From NCBI RefSeq assembly GCF_026625725.1, contig NZ_CP113060.1, positions 2,610,001 through 2,674,000 on the forward strand: a stretch of 64,000 bases of DNA, written 5' to 3'. Both the position numbers and the translations under genes were made by a program. Below, one piece after another: positions 1-8,392 of this stretch; the first letter of the stretch is position 1; each line of letters begins with the position of its first letter. Under the pieces are notes generated by a model that was not told the origin of the DNA, did no database searches, and saw only the letters and a program-made list of their open reading frames with translations. This DNA comes from Pseudomonas sp. SL4(2022). Lineage in GTDB: Bacteria; Pseudomonadota; Gammaproteobacteria; Pseudomonadales; Pseudomonadaceae.

Positions 1-315
1 CAGGGTCATGATGGCGGCGAGCAGGGCAAATTGTGGCCACAGGCGTAAACCACCGGCGATGAGGTCGCGCGCTGATGGCTGCAGGCCATTGCTGCGGGCA
101 TCGAGAAACAGGATCAGTGCAGCGCTGTACAGCGGGTAGAACAGCAGTCCCGCCAGCAGTCGCCAGGCTGTTTCCGACTCTGCGGGCGCTAGGTCTCTGA
201 CGTGCTGTAGAAAAATCCCCTCCAGCACGATCAGCGGCAAACACAGGCGGGTGATTGCCCACAGGTTGTGGCTGAAGAAGTACCAAGAGTCACGCAGGGC
301 AGAGAACATATTCAT
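1..315 (-). CDS. YciC-like (UPF0259) inner-membrane protein, partial
   Basis: This leftward reading frame starts at ATG 315 and stays open to base 1, so the C-terminal part lies outside the window. The 105 visible residues begin MNMFSALRDSWYFFSHNLW. They contain a hydrophobic stretch near residues 22-34 and others at about 52-66 and 94-105. The opening and the membrane pattern resemble the YciC/UPF0259 family of polytopic inner-membrane proteins, whose function is unknown. A second ATG at 309 could also serve as the start, and neither has a strong ribosome binding site. The family call is from recollection and moderate. Confidence 0.5.
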   Translation of the reverse strand, partial: MNMFSALRDSWYFFSHNLWAITRLCLPLIVLEGIFLQHVRDLAPAESETAWRLLAGLLFYPLYSAALILFLDARSNGLQPSARDLIAGGLRLWPQFALLAAIMTL

Positions 316-521
316 GATGGCTTATCGAGGTTGAACTCAGTTATGCACGTTAACGGATCTGCGTTGGCACTCCAAAAATGAATCGAATAGAACGTTGGTT
401 CTAAGGACGTCGGCATATTTGTTGCGCTGATTGGCCATGCTCATGACGGTTGGCTGGCATACTGCGCACAGACTTTAACCTGAGGGCTTTCTGCCCGTCA
501 GCCGCATGATGAGGATTACCG

Positions 522-1001
522 GTGAAGAAGATCGCCGTATTCGCCGATGTACAGAACCTCTATTACACCGTGCGCCAGGCTTATGGTTGTCATTTCAATT
601 ACGCCGCGCTGTGGGCCGATATCAGTCAGCACGGGCAGATTGTCGAAGCCTATGCCTACGCCATTGATCGCGGTGACCAGAAGCAGCAGCAGTTTCAGCA
701 GATCCTGCGCAACCTTGGTTTTACCGTGAAGCTCAAACCTTTTATTCAGCGTAGCGACGGCTCGGCCAAAGGCGATTGGGATGTTGGCATCACCATCGAC
801 ATCATGGACGCAGCGCCGCGGGTCGATGAAGTGGTGCTGGCCTCCGGCGACGGTGACTTCGACCTGCTGCTGGACAAGATCCGTGGCAGTTATGGCGTCG
901 AGGCCGTGGCCTATGGCGTGCCGGGGCTGACTGCGCAATCGCTGGTGCGTGCGGCCAGCCGCTACGTGCCGATCGATGGCGCGCTGCTGCTGAGAAACTG
1001 A
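522..1001 (+). CDS. NYN-domain (LabA/DUF88-like) putative ribonuclease
   Basis: A 159-residue soluble protein that starts at GTG 522 behind a GAGGAT ribosome binding site. It opens KKIAVFADVQNLYY, the first acidic motif of NYN/PIN-like nucleases. KGDWDVGITIDIMD near residues 84-97 and ASGDGDFDLLL near 108-118 supply further conserved aspartates. Together these fit the metal-binding pocket of the LabA/DUF88 branch of NYN proteins, which are thought to cut RNA. Its stop codon is four bases from the ATG of the exonuclease gene downstream, so the two are probably translated together. The RNA target and physiological role are unknown. Confidence 0.8.
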   Translation: MKKIAVFADVQNLYYTVRQAYGCHFNYAALWADISQHGQIVEAYAYAIDRGDQKQQQFQQILRNLGFTVKLKPFIQRSDGSAKGDWDVGITIDIMDAAPRVDEVVLASGDGDFDLLLDKIRGSYGVEAVAYGVPGLTAQSLVRAASRYVPIDGALLLRN

Positions 1002-1004
1002 TTG

Positions 1005-1631
1005 ATGCTCACGGATTCCATCGCTGTACTCGACTTTGAAACCACCGGTATGTCACCGGCCCAGCAGGCGCGCGCCACCGAAATCGGTGTGGTAATCGTC
1101 GAGGATGGGCAGATCGTTGCGCGCTACCAGAGTCTGATGAACAGTGGCGCCTGGGTACCGCCGTTTATCGAGCAACTCACCGGCATCAGCAACGCCATGC
1201 TGCGCACCGCACCGCCTGCCGCGCAGGTGATGCAGGACGTGGTGGAGTTTGTCGGCGACCGTCCGTTACTGGCGCATAATGCCAGTTTCGATCAGAAATT
1301 TTGGGACGCTGAGCTGGCGCTGATTCGCCGTCGTCGTGTGCAGCCGTTTGCCTGTTCTTTGTTGCTGTCGCGTCGTCTGTTACCGATGGCGCCGAGTCAT
1401 AAGCTGGGTAATCTCAATCAGTGGATCGGCCTGCCTGATACTGGCAAGGCACACCGTGCGCTGGCCGATGCCGAGATGGCGGCCAACCTGACCTGCTTTA
1501 TGGTGGCGCTGCTGCGCGAGCGCCACGGCATTGCCGATATCTCGCATGAGCTGCTGTGTAACCTGCAGCGGGTGCCGGCCGCGAAGATGTCGCTGGCGCT
1601 GCAGAAAATCCGCGATCATGCCTTTGGCTGA
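1005..1631 (+). CDS. DnaQ-like DEDDh 3'-5' exonuclease
   Basis: A 208-residue protein consisting of one exonuclease domain. Motif ExoI is AVLDFETTG (about residues 7-15), ExoII is HNASFDQKFW near 92-101, and ExoIII is KAHRALADAEMAA near 147-159. This gives the D-E-D-D residues plus the catalytic histidine of the DEDDh class, which includes DNA polymerase epsilon subunits and RNase T. It lacks the C-terminal polymerase-binding tail of DnaQ, so it is probably a stand-alone proofreading or RNA/DNA-trimming enzyme. I chose ATG 1005 over the TTG at 1002. The start lies right behind the NYN gene, which suggests coupled translation. Confidence 0.85.
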   Translation: MLTDSIAVLDFETTGMSPAQQARATEIGVVIVEDGQIVARYQSLMNSGAWVPPFIEQLTGISNAMLRTAPPAAQVMQDVVEFVGDRPLLAHNASFDQKFWDAELALIRRRRVQPFACSLLLSRRLLPMAPSHKLGNLNQWIGLPDTGKAHRALADAEMAANLTCFMVALLRERHGIADISHELLCNLQRVPAAKMSLALQKIRDHAFG

Positions 1632-1736
1632 CGGTGTTTTAGCGTCTCGTTACAACTGCGCCTCAAGTGTGGCGCGTAGCTGAATTAAGCCGGGCAGGCG
1701 CTTATTCAGGGCTCTTTGTCGACAGAGGCACACAGT

Positions 1737-1979
1737 ATGTTCGGTTTGTTTAAACGCGAGCCCGCCAAGAAACTACGCAAGCAATACAGTGCCAAGTTGG
1801 AAGAGGCGATGCAGGCGCAGCGTAACAGTGATATCCGCAGCTATTCGATGCTGACGGAAGACGCGCAGGCGTTTTGGACGCAGTTGGAGCCCCTGGAGCG
1901 GGCTAAGCAATGGTTCGCCGATGTGATAATCAAAAAAGGCTGCCATCAGGCAGCCTTTTTGCGTTTCAGTGGTGCTTAG
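1737..1979 (+). CDS. small DUF6435-like protein with a 3' end running through a terminator
   Basis: An 80-residue reading frame from ATG 1737 that begins MFGLFKREPAKKLRKQY and contains LEEAMQAQRNSDIRSYSML. This matches my memory of DUF6435, a family of roughly 55-residue Pseudomonas proteins of unknown function. It is highly charged, probably helical and without a signal peptide. After LEPLERAKQW the frame continues for about 20 more residues across the hairpin at 1932-1961 and stops at 1979, four bases into the converging gene. That tail does not look like family sequence and may reflect loss of the original stop codon. A start at 1716 is possible but adds a non-family leader. Confidence 0.55.
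   Translation: MFGLFKREPAKKLRKQYSAKLEEAMQAQRNSDIRSYSMLTEDAQAFWTQLEPLERAKQWFADVIIKKGCHQAAFLRFSGA
1932..1961. terminator. rho-independent terminator, bidirectional
   Basis: A perfect 8-bp stem AGGCTGCC/GGCAGCCT with loop ATCA has an A-run before it and a T-run after it, so it can stop transcription from both sides. It lies inside the 3' end of the DUF6435-like frame and just after the end of the converging secreted-protein gene. Confidence 0.8.
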
Positions 1980-2941
1980 TTCTGCGCCAGCTTCTGCTCG
2001 TACTGGGCGAGCATTTTCTGCGCGTGGGCCACTTCTAACGCTTCCATGGCGTTGATTGGCTTGATCGCTACGGCGCGCTTGAGGTGCTGCAGAGCCTTGG
2101 CCTGTTCGTCGTCGCCATACACGTAGGTCAGGGCGTTAGCGTACTCGTAGTGGCCGATGGGCAGGTTGTCCTGGGCCTTGAAGCTGCGACTGAAGTACTT
2201 CTCCATATTGTCCGCGCTGACGCCGTAGGTCATGCGGCCGACCATCTTGCCGACCTTGCGGATCACCCCTGCTTCATAACCGCCATAAAGGGCGAGAGCG
2301 AAAGGCTGGTTGGGTTGTTTGGCCAGTAGAGCCTTGAGTTCGTCAGGGATCTGCGAGGTGTAGCCGCGCTTGAGCACTACAGGCACCGACAACTCTTCGC
2401 CCAGGCGTGCCTTGGCGTAGACGCGGCCGAACTGTGCCACGGTGTCGGCCTGTACCAGCTCGCCGGCCTGGTCGGTGTAGCTGATCACTTCTTCCAGTAG
2501 CTTATGTTTCTCAGCTTGGTCGGGGACCAGGAACATGGCGTAGACCACCTGGGCGAACATGGCTGGAATTTGTCCGCCGACCCCCAGGGCCAGGCCTTGT
2601 TTCTTCGCCTCGGCGAAGTCGCCACGGAACATCAGGCGCCACACGTCCTGCAGTTTGGCGGCGTAGATCTCGGCTTCTTCCGGCTTGCCGGTAAACCCGG
2701 TATTGGCCAGTACGGTTTTCTCCAGGGCCTGCGGGTGGGTGGTGGCCATGGTCACTACCCAGTCGGCGTCGGGGAAGGGGTAGTTGGCACCGAAACCACG
2801 GGTCAGTTGCGGCCAGGCTTGGCGCAGCTTGTCGCCTGAATAGTCGTAGGCGCTTTGGTCGTAGGGAAAGGGTTTCCAGTTGTCGGCGGCGACTGCGCTG
2901 AAGCTGCAGGCGGCAAGTAAGGCAATAAGTGTGCGGCGCAT
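1976..2941 (-). CDS. secreted protein of unknown function with helical repeats
   Basis: A 321-residue protein that starts at ATG 2941 with a clear signal peptide (MRRTLIALLAACSFSAVAA, cleavage expected after AVAA). An upstream in-frame start at 3049 would bury the signal and is rejected. The mature part is rich in alanine and leucine helices, with segments such as LQDVWRLMFRGDFAEAKKQG and a tail AKALQHLKRAVAIKPINAMEALEVAHAQ that reads like tetratricopeptide repeats. I do not recognise a catalytic motif. A periplasmic, TPR-like protein is the best description. It is a single gene that converges on the DUF6435-like gene. Confidence 0.65.
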   Translation of the reverse strand: MRRTLIALLAACSFSAVAADNWKPFPYDQSAYDYSGDKLRQAWPQLTRGFGANYPFPDADWVVTMATTHPQALEKTVLANTGFTGKPEEAEIYAAKLQDVWRLMFRGDFAEAKKQGLALGVGGQIPAMFAQVVYAMFLVPDQAEKHKLLEEVISYTDQAGELVQADTVAQFGRVYAKARLGEELSVPVVLKRGYTSQIPDELKALLAKQPNQPFALALYGGYEAGVIRKVGKMVGRMTYGVSADNMEKYFSRSFKAQDNLPIGHYEYANALTYVYGDDEQAKALQHLKRAVAIKPINAMEALEVAHAQKMLAQYEQKLAQN

Positions 2942-3076
2942 GGCGATGACCTGATTGTTGTTGTAGGTAGTCCCGCAAGGGATGCGCCGATCATAGAGTG
3001 CTACCTCCCGCGTCCCACCCATCCAAGGATGAGTTGCGCGGGTTTTCACTGCGTCCGATGCCTTTCATGGCCAGCC

Positions 3077-4081
3077 TTAAGCATGGCTGTCCTTGTGCTG
3101 GAACTGGCGGCGGTACTGGTTGGGTGACAGTTCCGTGTGCTGACGAAACAGGCGCGCGAAGAAGCTGGCATCGTCGTAACCGACTTCGTAGCTGATGGTC
3201 TTGATGCTTTTGCGGGTGGCGCTGAGCAGGCCCTTGGCGGTTTCGATGCGCAGGCGCTGCAGGTAGTGCAGCGGCTTGTCGCCGGTGGCGGTCTGGAAGC
3301 GGCGCATAAAGTTGCGGATACTCATGCCGTGTTCGCGGGCCACATCTTCGAAGCGAAACTTGTCGGCGAAGTGGTCTTCCAGCCATTGCTGGATTTGCAG
3401 GATGGTCATGTCGTGGTGCAGTTTCTGCCCGCCAAAGCCGATGCGACCGGGTGCGTAGTTACGCTGCACTTCATAAAGAATGTCGCGGGCCACGCCCTGG
3501 GCCACGCTGGCGCCGCAGAACCGTTCGATCAGGTAGATATAAAGGTCGCAAGCTGAGGTCACGCCACCGGCGCAGTAAAGGTTGTCAGCATCCGACAAGT
3601 GCTTTTCCTGATTGAGCAGCACCTTGGGGAAACGCTCGGCAAACTCGCTGAAGAAACGCCAGTAGGTGGTAGCTTCCTTGCCATCGAGCAGGCCAGCCTG
3701 GGCCATCCAGAACACGCCGGTAGCCTCTCCGCAGATGGCTGTGCCCGCCGCGTGGCGTTGCTTGAGCCAGCTGAGCACCTGCGGATGGCGCTGGCACAGT
3801 GCATCGAAATCATCCCAGAAGGCTGGCAGGATGATCACGTCAGCATCGTCCAGCGCGCTGTCGACCGGGATCAGCACATCACTGAAACTGCGCACGGGCT
3901 TGCCATCCGGGCTGACCAGGTGGATTTCAAAGGTCGGTGTCAGGCCGCGGCCCTGCTGTTTGCCGTAACGTAGGCTGGCCATGTGGAAGAAGTCTTTGGC
4001 CTGCATCAGGGTCGAGGCAAACACGCCCTCGGTGGCAAGAATGCTGACGCGGTGCAGCGGCGCTGGTGACGGATTCGGCAT
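3077..4081 (-). CDS. GlxA-family transcriptional regulator (DJ-1/PfpI plus AraC HTH)
   Basis: A 334-residue regulator. Residues 10-200 form a class-I amidotransferase/DJ-1-like fold with GTAICGEATGVFWMA around the nucleophile-elbow Cys117. Residues 230-330 are an AraC/XylS DNA-binding domain with two helix-turn-helix units, ending with the conserved segment GYDDASFFARLFRQHTELSP. Relatives such as GlxA, ArgR, GbdR and CdhR in Pseudomonas activate catabolic operons for amino acids and quaternary amines, but the ligand here cannot be read from sequence. It is divergent from the acyl-CoA dehydrogenase gene, with 141 bases between the chosen starts, which makes that gene a possible target. Confidence 0.85.
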   Translation of the reverse strand: MPNPSPAPLHRVSILATEGVFASTLMQAKDFFHMASLRYGKQQGRGLTPTFEIHLVSPDGKPVRSFSDVLIPVDSALDDADVIILPAFWDDFDALCQRHPQVLSWLKQRHAAGTAICGEATGVFWMAQAGLLDGKEATTYWRFFSEFAERFPKVLLNQEKHLSDADNLYCAGGVTSACDLYIYLIERFCGASVAQGVARDILYEVQRNYAPGRIGFGGQKLHHDMTILQIQQWLEDHFADKFRFEDVAREHGMSIRNFMRRFQTATGDKPLHYLQRLRIETAKGLLSATRKSIKTISYEVGYDDASFFARLFRQHTELSPNQYRRQFQHKDSHA

Positions 4082-4222
4082 ATATATTGTTCTTATTAAG
4101 GCTAAGTGGTCATGAGCTGGCTGGATCGTCTTATTTTTTGGCGCTTGTGTCCAGTGTGACCAAGCGTTTGCTTGGCTAAAGTCGAGGCCACTTTAAAACC
4201 GCTCTATCAAGCAGGTGTTGCC

Positions 4223-5359
4223 ATGATCCCCAGAACGATTTTCAGCTCCGAACACGAACAGTTTCGCGACAGCGTGCGCAAGTTCCTTGAGCAGGAAGCC
4301 GTGCCTTTTCACCACCAGTGGGAGAAGGATGGCCATATCGATCGCGCGCTGTGGAACAAGGCGGGGGAGGCGGGGATGCTCTGCTCGCATATACCGGAAG
4401 AATATGGCGGCATGGCGGCGGATTTTCTCTACAGCACGGTGGTAATCGAGGAGGTCGGTCGCCTGGGGCTGACCGGCATTGGTTTCTCGCTGCATTCGGA
4501 CATCGTCGCCCCCTATATCCTGCATTACGGCAGTGAAGCGCAGAAGCAGCATTACCTGCCCAAACTGGTGTCCGGTGAGATGGTCACCGCCATCGCCATG
4601 ACTGAGCCCGGTGCCGGTTCCGACCTCCAGGGCGTGAAAACTACTGCCGTGTTGGAGGGTGATGAGTATGTGATCAATGGCTCGAAGACCTTTATCACCA
4701 ATGGATTCCTCGCTGATCTGGTGATCGTGGTGGCCAAGACCGATCCAAAAGCCGGTGCCAAGGGCACCAGCCTGTTTCTGGTCGAGGCCAATACCCCGGG
4801 TTTTTCCAAGGGCAAGCGTCTGGAAAAGGTCGGTATGAAGGCTCAGGACACCTCCGAGCTGTTCTTCCAGGATGTGCGCGTGCCCAAAGAAAATCTGTTG
4901 GGTCAAGCGGGTATGGGTTTCGCCTACCTGATGCAGGAGTTACCGCAGGAGCGTTTGACTGTCGGGGTAGGGGCTCTGGCGTCAGCCGAGGCGGCGCTCA
5001 AGTGGACACTTGAATACACCCGTGAGCGCAAGGCCTTCGGCAAGGCAATTGGTGACTTTCAGAACACCCGCTTCAAGTTGGCGGAGATGGCCACTGAGAT
5101 TCAAGTTGGTCGTGTGTTTGTCGATCGCTGCCTGGAGTTGCACCTGAATAAGAAACTGGATGTGCCGACCGCCGCGATGCTCAAGTACTGGGGGACTGAC
5201 CTGCAGTGCAAGGTGTTGGATGAGTGTGTGCAGTTGCACGGTGGCTACGGCTATATGTGGGAATACCCGGTGGCGCGTGCCTGGGCTGATGCGCGGGTGC
5301 AGCGTATCTACGCCGGCACAAACGAGATCATGAAAGAGATCATCGCCCGCTCGCTGTGA
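4223..5359 (+). CDS. acyl-CoA dehydrogenase
   Basis: A 378-residue flavoprotein of the medium/short-chain acyl-CoA dehydrogenase family, which oxidises acyl-CoA to trans-2-enoyl-CoA with FAD and passes electrons to ETF. Visible signatures are MTEPGAGSDLQGVKTTA (substrate/FAD loop), INGSKTFITNG, RKAFGKAIGDFQNTRFKLAEMA, and the C-terminal QLHGGYGYMWEYPVARAWADARVQRIYAGTNEIMKEIIARSL region. The start ATG 4223 (MIPRTIFSSEHEQFRDSVRKF) matches family N-termini; the longer frame from 4172 has no support. It stands alone between a divergent regulator and a terminator. Chain-length preference cannot be decided; long-chain or branched-chain substrates are both possible. Confidence 0.92.
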   Translation: MIPRTIFSSEHEQFRDSVRKFLEQEAVPFHHQWEKDGHIDRALWNKAGEAGMLCSHIPEEYGGMAADFLYSTVVIEEVGRLGLTGIGFSLHSDIVAPYILHYGSEAQKQHYLPKLVSGEMVTAIAMTEPGAGSDLQGVKTTAVLEGDEYVINGSKTFITNGFLADLVIVVAKTDPKAGAKGTSLFLVEANTPGFSKGKRLEKVGMKAQDTSELFFQDVRVPKENLLGQAGMGFAYLMQELPQERLTVGVGALASAEAALKWTLEYTRERKAFGKAIGDFQNTRFKLAEMATEIQVGRVFVDRCLELHLNKKLDVPTAAMLKYWGTDLQCKVLDECVQLHGGYGYMWEYPVARAWADARVQRIYAGTNEIMKEIIARSL

Positions 5360-5371
5360 TCATGCGTTGAG

Positions 5372-5401
5372 TAAAAAGCCCGGTAATCGCCGGGCTTTTT
5401 T
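5372..5401. terminator. rho-independent terminator between converging genes
   Basis: The stem AAAGCCCGG/CCGGGCTTT with a short loop is followed by a T-run on both strands. It separates the acyl-CoA dehydrogenase gene from the converging aldo/keto reductase gene. Confidence 0.85.
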
Positions 5402-5417
5402 ATGTCTCTGGTATCGG

Positions 5418-6455
5418 TCAGGGTGCCGGGTTGGGCTGGGCTTTGTGGATCGCCTCGATGCCGGCCATTACCTCGGCGGACAGTGTCAGCTCGCTGCTGG
5501 CCAGGTTGCAGTCCAGTTGCTCCAGGCTGGTTGCGCCGATGATGTTGCTGGTGACGAAGGGTTGTGTGGTAACAAAGGCCAGGGCCATCTGCGCTGGATC
5601 CAGGCCATGTTTGCGCGCTAGATCGACGTAACGTGCGCAAGCGCTTTCCGATTCCGGATTGGTGTAGCGAGCAAAGCGGTTGAACAGGCTGATCCGTGCA
5701 TTGGCTGGGCGTGCGCCGTCTGCGTACTTGCCGCTGAGCATGCCGAAGGCCAGGGGGGAGTAGGCGAGAAGGCCGCATTGTTCACGGATGGCGATTTCGG
5801 CCAGGCCCACTTCGAAGCTGCGGTTAAGCAGGTTGTAGGGGTTTTGAATCGATACGCTGCGCGGCCAGCCGCGTTGCTCTGCCAGCTGCAGGAACTTCAT
5901 GGTGCCCCACGGCGTTTCATTGGACAGGCCAATATGGCGAATTTTTCCGGCTTTGACCTGCTCGTCCAGGGCTTCGAGGGTTTCCTCCAAAGGCGTGTAT
6001 TCGCTGTGCTGGTGGCGATAGCCGAGTTGGCCGAAGAAGTTGGTTGGGCGTTCCGGCCAGTGCAGCTGATAGAGGTCGATCCAGTCGGTCTGCAGGCGTT
6101 TGAGGCTGGCATCCAGCGCTGCAACGATGTGCGCACGGTTATGTTTGAGTTGGCCGTCGCGGATGTAGCTGATGCCATTACCTGGGCCGGCGATCTTGCT
6201 GGCCAGCACCCAGTCATTACGATCACCGCGTTGTTGGAAGTAGTCACCGATGATCTGTTCGGTCTTGCTGTAGGTCTCGGCACGCGGGGGCACTGGATAC
6301 ATTTCCGCCGTATCGATGAAATTCACCCCGTAAGCCTTGGCGCGTTCGATCTGGGCGAAACCCTCGCTGGCACTGTTCTGCTCGCCCCAGGTCATGGTGC
6401 CCAGGCACAGGCTGCTGACCTTGAGATCGGTACGGCCGAGTTGACGGTAATCCAT
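5418..6455 (-). CDS. tas: NADP(H)-dependent aldo/keto reductase, Tas-like
   Basis: A 345-residue TIM-barrel oxidoreductase. MDYRQLGRTDLKVSSLCLGT opens the protein after an AAGGAG ribosome binding site, which fixes the start at 6455. FIDTAEMYPVPP carries the catalytic Asp and Tyr, and WVLASKIAG carries the catalytic Lys. RLQTDWIDLYQLHWPERPTNFFG and IQNPYNLLNRSFEVGLAEIA are typical of E. coli Tas/YghZ-type reductases. The C-terminal TSNIIGATSLEQL segment binds the NADPH phosphate. The physiological substrate is unknown. It forms a single-gene unit. Confidence 0.88.
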   Translation of the reverse strand: MDYRQLGRTDLKVSSLCLGTMTWGEQNSASEGFAQIERAKAYGVNFIDTAEMYPVPPRAETYSKTEQIIGDYFQQRGDRNDWVLASKIAGPGNGISYIRDGQLKHNRAHIVAALDASLKRLQTDWIDLYQLHWPERPTNFFGQLGYRHQHSEYTPLEETLEALDEQVKAGKIRHIGLSNETPWGTMKFLQLAEQRGWPRSVSIQNPYNLLNRSFEVGLAEIAIREQCGLLAYSPLAFGMLSGKYADGARPANARISLFNRFARYTNPESESACARYVDLARKHGLDPAQMALAFVTTQPFVTSNIIGATSLEQLDCNLASSELTLSAEVMAGIEAIHKAQPNPAP

Positions 6456-6628
6456 TGCAAGCTCCTTGAATAAAGTGGGTTGGCATAATCGTGTTGAAAT
6501 TCTCCGCGCAATCTGCATAATTGCGCACCTCTTTCTGCAGTGGAAGTGATGCGCCGCCTGCCGAAGAATCTTGCCGTATTACGGACGCGCTGACCCGAGC
6601 CCCCGATAGCGCCTGTTTTCGGCTGCCT

Positions 6629-6656
6629 TTGACCTTGTCAAAGTACGCACTATTCA
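6629..6656 (+). promoter_or_regulatory. putative sigma-70 promoter of rplM-rpsI
   Basis: TTGACC at 6629-6634 and TATTCA at 6651-6656 are 16 bases apart. The expected start of transcription near 6663 would give a leader of about 40 bases with a small CCGCC/GGCGG hairpin, which could allow feedback by a ribosomal protein. The call is by eye only. Confidence 0.45.
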
Positions 6657-6705
6657 GTAAGATCCGCCGTCTTATTTATCAGGGCGGCCCCTGAGGCTAT
6701 AAAGA

Positions 6706-7134
6706 ATGAAAACTTTTACTGCTAAACCGGAAACAGTTAAGCGCGACTGGTTTGTCGTCGACGCTGCAGGTCAGACCCTGGGTCGTCTGGCTACCGAAGT
6801 TGCAAGCCGTCTGCGTGGCAAGCACAAGCCTGAATACACTCCGCACGTTGATACTGGCGACTATATCGTCATCATCAATGCCGAGCAGATTCGTGTTACT
6901 GGTGCCAAAACCACTGACAAGATGTACTACTCCCACTCCGGTTTTCCGGGCGGCATCAAGTCGATCAACTTTGAAAAGCTGATCGCTAAAGCCCCTGAGC
7001 GCGTGATCGAGACTGCGGTAAAAGGCATGCTGCCGAAGAACCCGCTGGGTCGCGACATGTACCGTAAGCTGAAAGTCTATGCGGGTGCTGCTCACCCTCA
7101 TACCGCTCAGCAGCCCCAAGAACTGAAGATTTAA
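6706..7134 (+). CDS. rplM: 50S ribosomal protein L13
   Basis: A 142-residue protein of the normal L13 length. It begins [20 protein letters not shown] and contains [32 protein letters not shown] and [33 protein letters not shown], the classic L13 signature. L13 binds 23S rRNA early in large-subunit assembly. It is followed after 14 bases by rpsI, the usual bacterial pair. Confidence 0.98.
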   Translation: MKTFTAKPETVKRDWFVVDAAGQTLGRLATEVASRLRGKHKPEYTPHVDTGDYIVIINAEQIRVTGAKTTDKMYYSHSGFPGGIKSINFEKLIAKAPERVIETAVKGMLPKNPLGRDMYRKLKVYAGAAHPHTAQQPQELKI

Positions 7135-7148
7135 CGGAATAGTTCATT

Positions 7149-7541
7149 ATGTCGGCGACTCAAAATTACGGCACTGGCCGTCGCAAGACTGCAACCGCTC
7201 GCGTTTTCCTGCGTGCTGGTACTGGCAAAATCTCCATCAACAATCGTGCTCTCGATACCTTCTTCGGTCGCGAAACTGCCCGCATGGTAGTTCGTCAACC
7301 GCTGGAGCTGGTTGAGATGGTCGAGAAATTCGACGTTTACGTTACTGTTGTTGGTGGCGGTGTAAGTGGTCAAGCTGGCGCAATCCGCCACGGTATCACT
7401 CGCGCTCTGATGGACTACGACGAGGCTCTGCGTCCGGCTCTGCGTAAAGCAGGCTTCGTGACTCGCGATGCCCGTGAAGTTGAGCGTAAGAAGGTTGGTC
7501 TGCGTAAAGCGCGTAAGCGTCCGCAGTACTCCAAGCGTTAA
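7149..7541 (+). CDS. rpsI: 30S ribosomal protein S9
   Basis: A 130-residue S9 of standard length. It starts [20 protein letters not shown], has [19 protein letters not shown] in the middle, and ends with the conserved basic tail [12 protein letters not shown], whose last residues reach the P-site tRNA in the ribosome. It is cotranscribed with rplM and followed by a strong terminator. Confidence 0.98.
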   Translation: MSATQNYGTGRRKTATARVFLRAGTGKISINNRALDTFFGRETARMVVRQPLELVEMVEKFDVYVTVVGGGVSGQAGAIRHGITRALMDYDEALRPALRKAGFVTRDAREVERKKVGLRKARKRPQYSKR

Positions 7542-7557
7542 TTCGCTACCTGCGTTC

Positions 7558-7599
7558 AAAAAAAACGCCCAGCACCATTCGGAGCTGGGCGTTTTTTTA
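7558..7599 (+). terminator. rho-independent terminator after rpsI
   Basis: A GC-rich stem (ACGCCCAGC pairing with GCTGGGCGT) is flanked by a long A-run and a T-run. It ends the rplM-rpsI transcript. Confidence 0.88.
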
Positions 7600-7798
7600 T
7601 GGGTGTCGAAAGCTTGTGCGGCATCATGCCGCATCCGCGGATGCCCTGATTTGTAAGGGGTTGAGTCTGTTGTCCGTGGGTAATTACCTTGTCAGTAAAG
7701 GGGCTTTTCTTTACCATTTGGCAAATTTTTTGCGCGACTCGATTTTTACCTAGTATAGGCCTGACCAACAGGCCATAAAGCTGATGGGAGACGACTGA

Positions 7799-8392
7799 AT
7801 GAGCAATGACGGCGTGAATGCAGGCCGGCGTCGCTTTCTGGTAGCGGCCACCTCTGTGGTGGGCGCTGCAGGAGCGGTGGGTGCCGCGGTCCCGTTCGTG
7901 GGGTCCTGGTTCCCAAGCGCCAAGGCTAAAGCTGCCGGAGCACCCGTTAAGGTGAACGTCAGCAAAATTGAGCCGGGCCAGCAGATGGTTGCTGAGTGGC
8001 GGGGGCAGCCGGTTTTTATCGTGCGCCGTACCGAGGAAATTCTCAGTAATCTGGTGAAAATCGAGGGTCAGCTGGCTGACTTCGATTCCAAGGCATCGGA
8101 ACAACCGAGCTATGTCGACCCGAAAACCCGCTCAATCAAACCAGAGGTTTTGCTGCTGGTAGGCCTGTGTACTCACCTGGGTTGTGCGCCATCCTTCCGT
8201 CCGGAAGTGGCCCCGGCGGATCTCGGTGCAGACTGGGTTGGTGGCTATTTCTGCCCATGCCACGGTTCGCGCTACGACCTCGCAGGGCGTGTCTACAAGG
8301 CTCAGCCGGCACCCTTGAATCTGCCTGTACCGCCGCACACGTATGAGTCGGATGATGTAATCATCATCGGTGTGGATCAGGAGAAAGCATGA
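7799..8392 (+). CDS. petA: ubiquinol-cytochrome c reductase, Rieske iron-sulfur subunit
   Basis: The 197-residue Rieske subunit of the cytochrome bc1 complex. An N-terminal twin-arginine motif (GRRRFLVAA) and hydrophobic stretch at residues 18-36 direct and anchor it in the inner membrane. The 2Fe-2S cluster ligands lie in CTHLGC (124-129) and CPCHGS (152-157). It oxidises ubiquinol at the Qo site and hands one electron to cytochrome c1. A weak upstream promoter may lie at TTGCGC 7730 and TATAGG 7754. The gene overlaps petB by four bases (ATGA), indicating translational coupling. Confidence 0.97.
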   Translation: MSNDGVNAGRRRFLVAATSVVGAAGAVGAAVPFVGSWFPSAKAKAAGAPVKVNVSKIEPGQQMVAEWRGQPVFIVRRTEEILSNLVKIEGQLADFDSKASEQPSYVDPKTRSIKPEVLLLVGLCTHLGCAPSFRPEVAPADLGADWVGGYFCPCHGSRYDLAGRVYKAQPAPLNLPVPPHTYESDDVIIIGVDQEKA

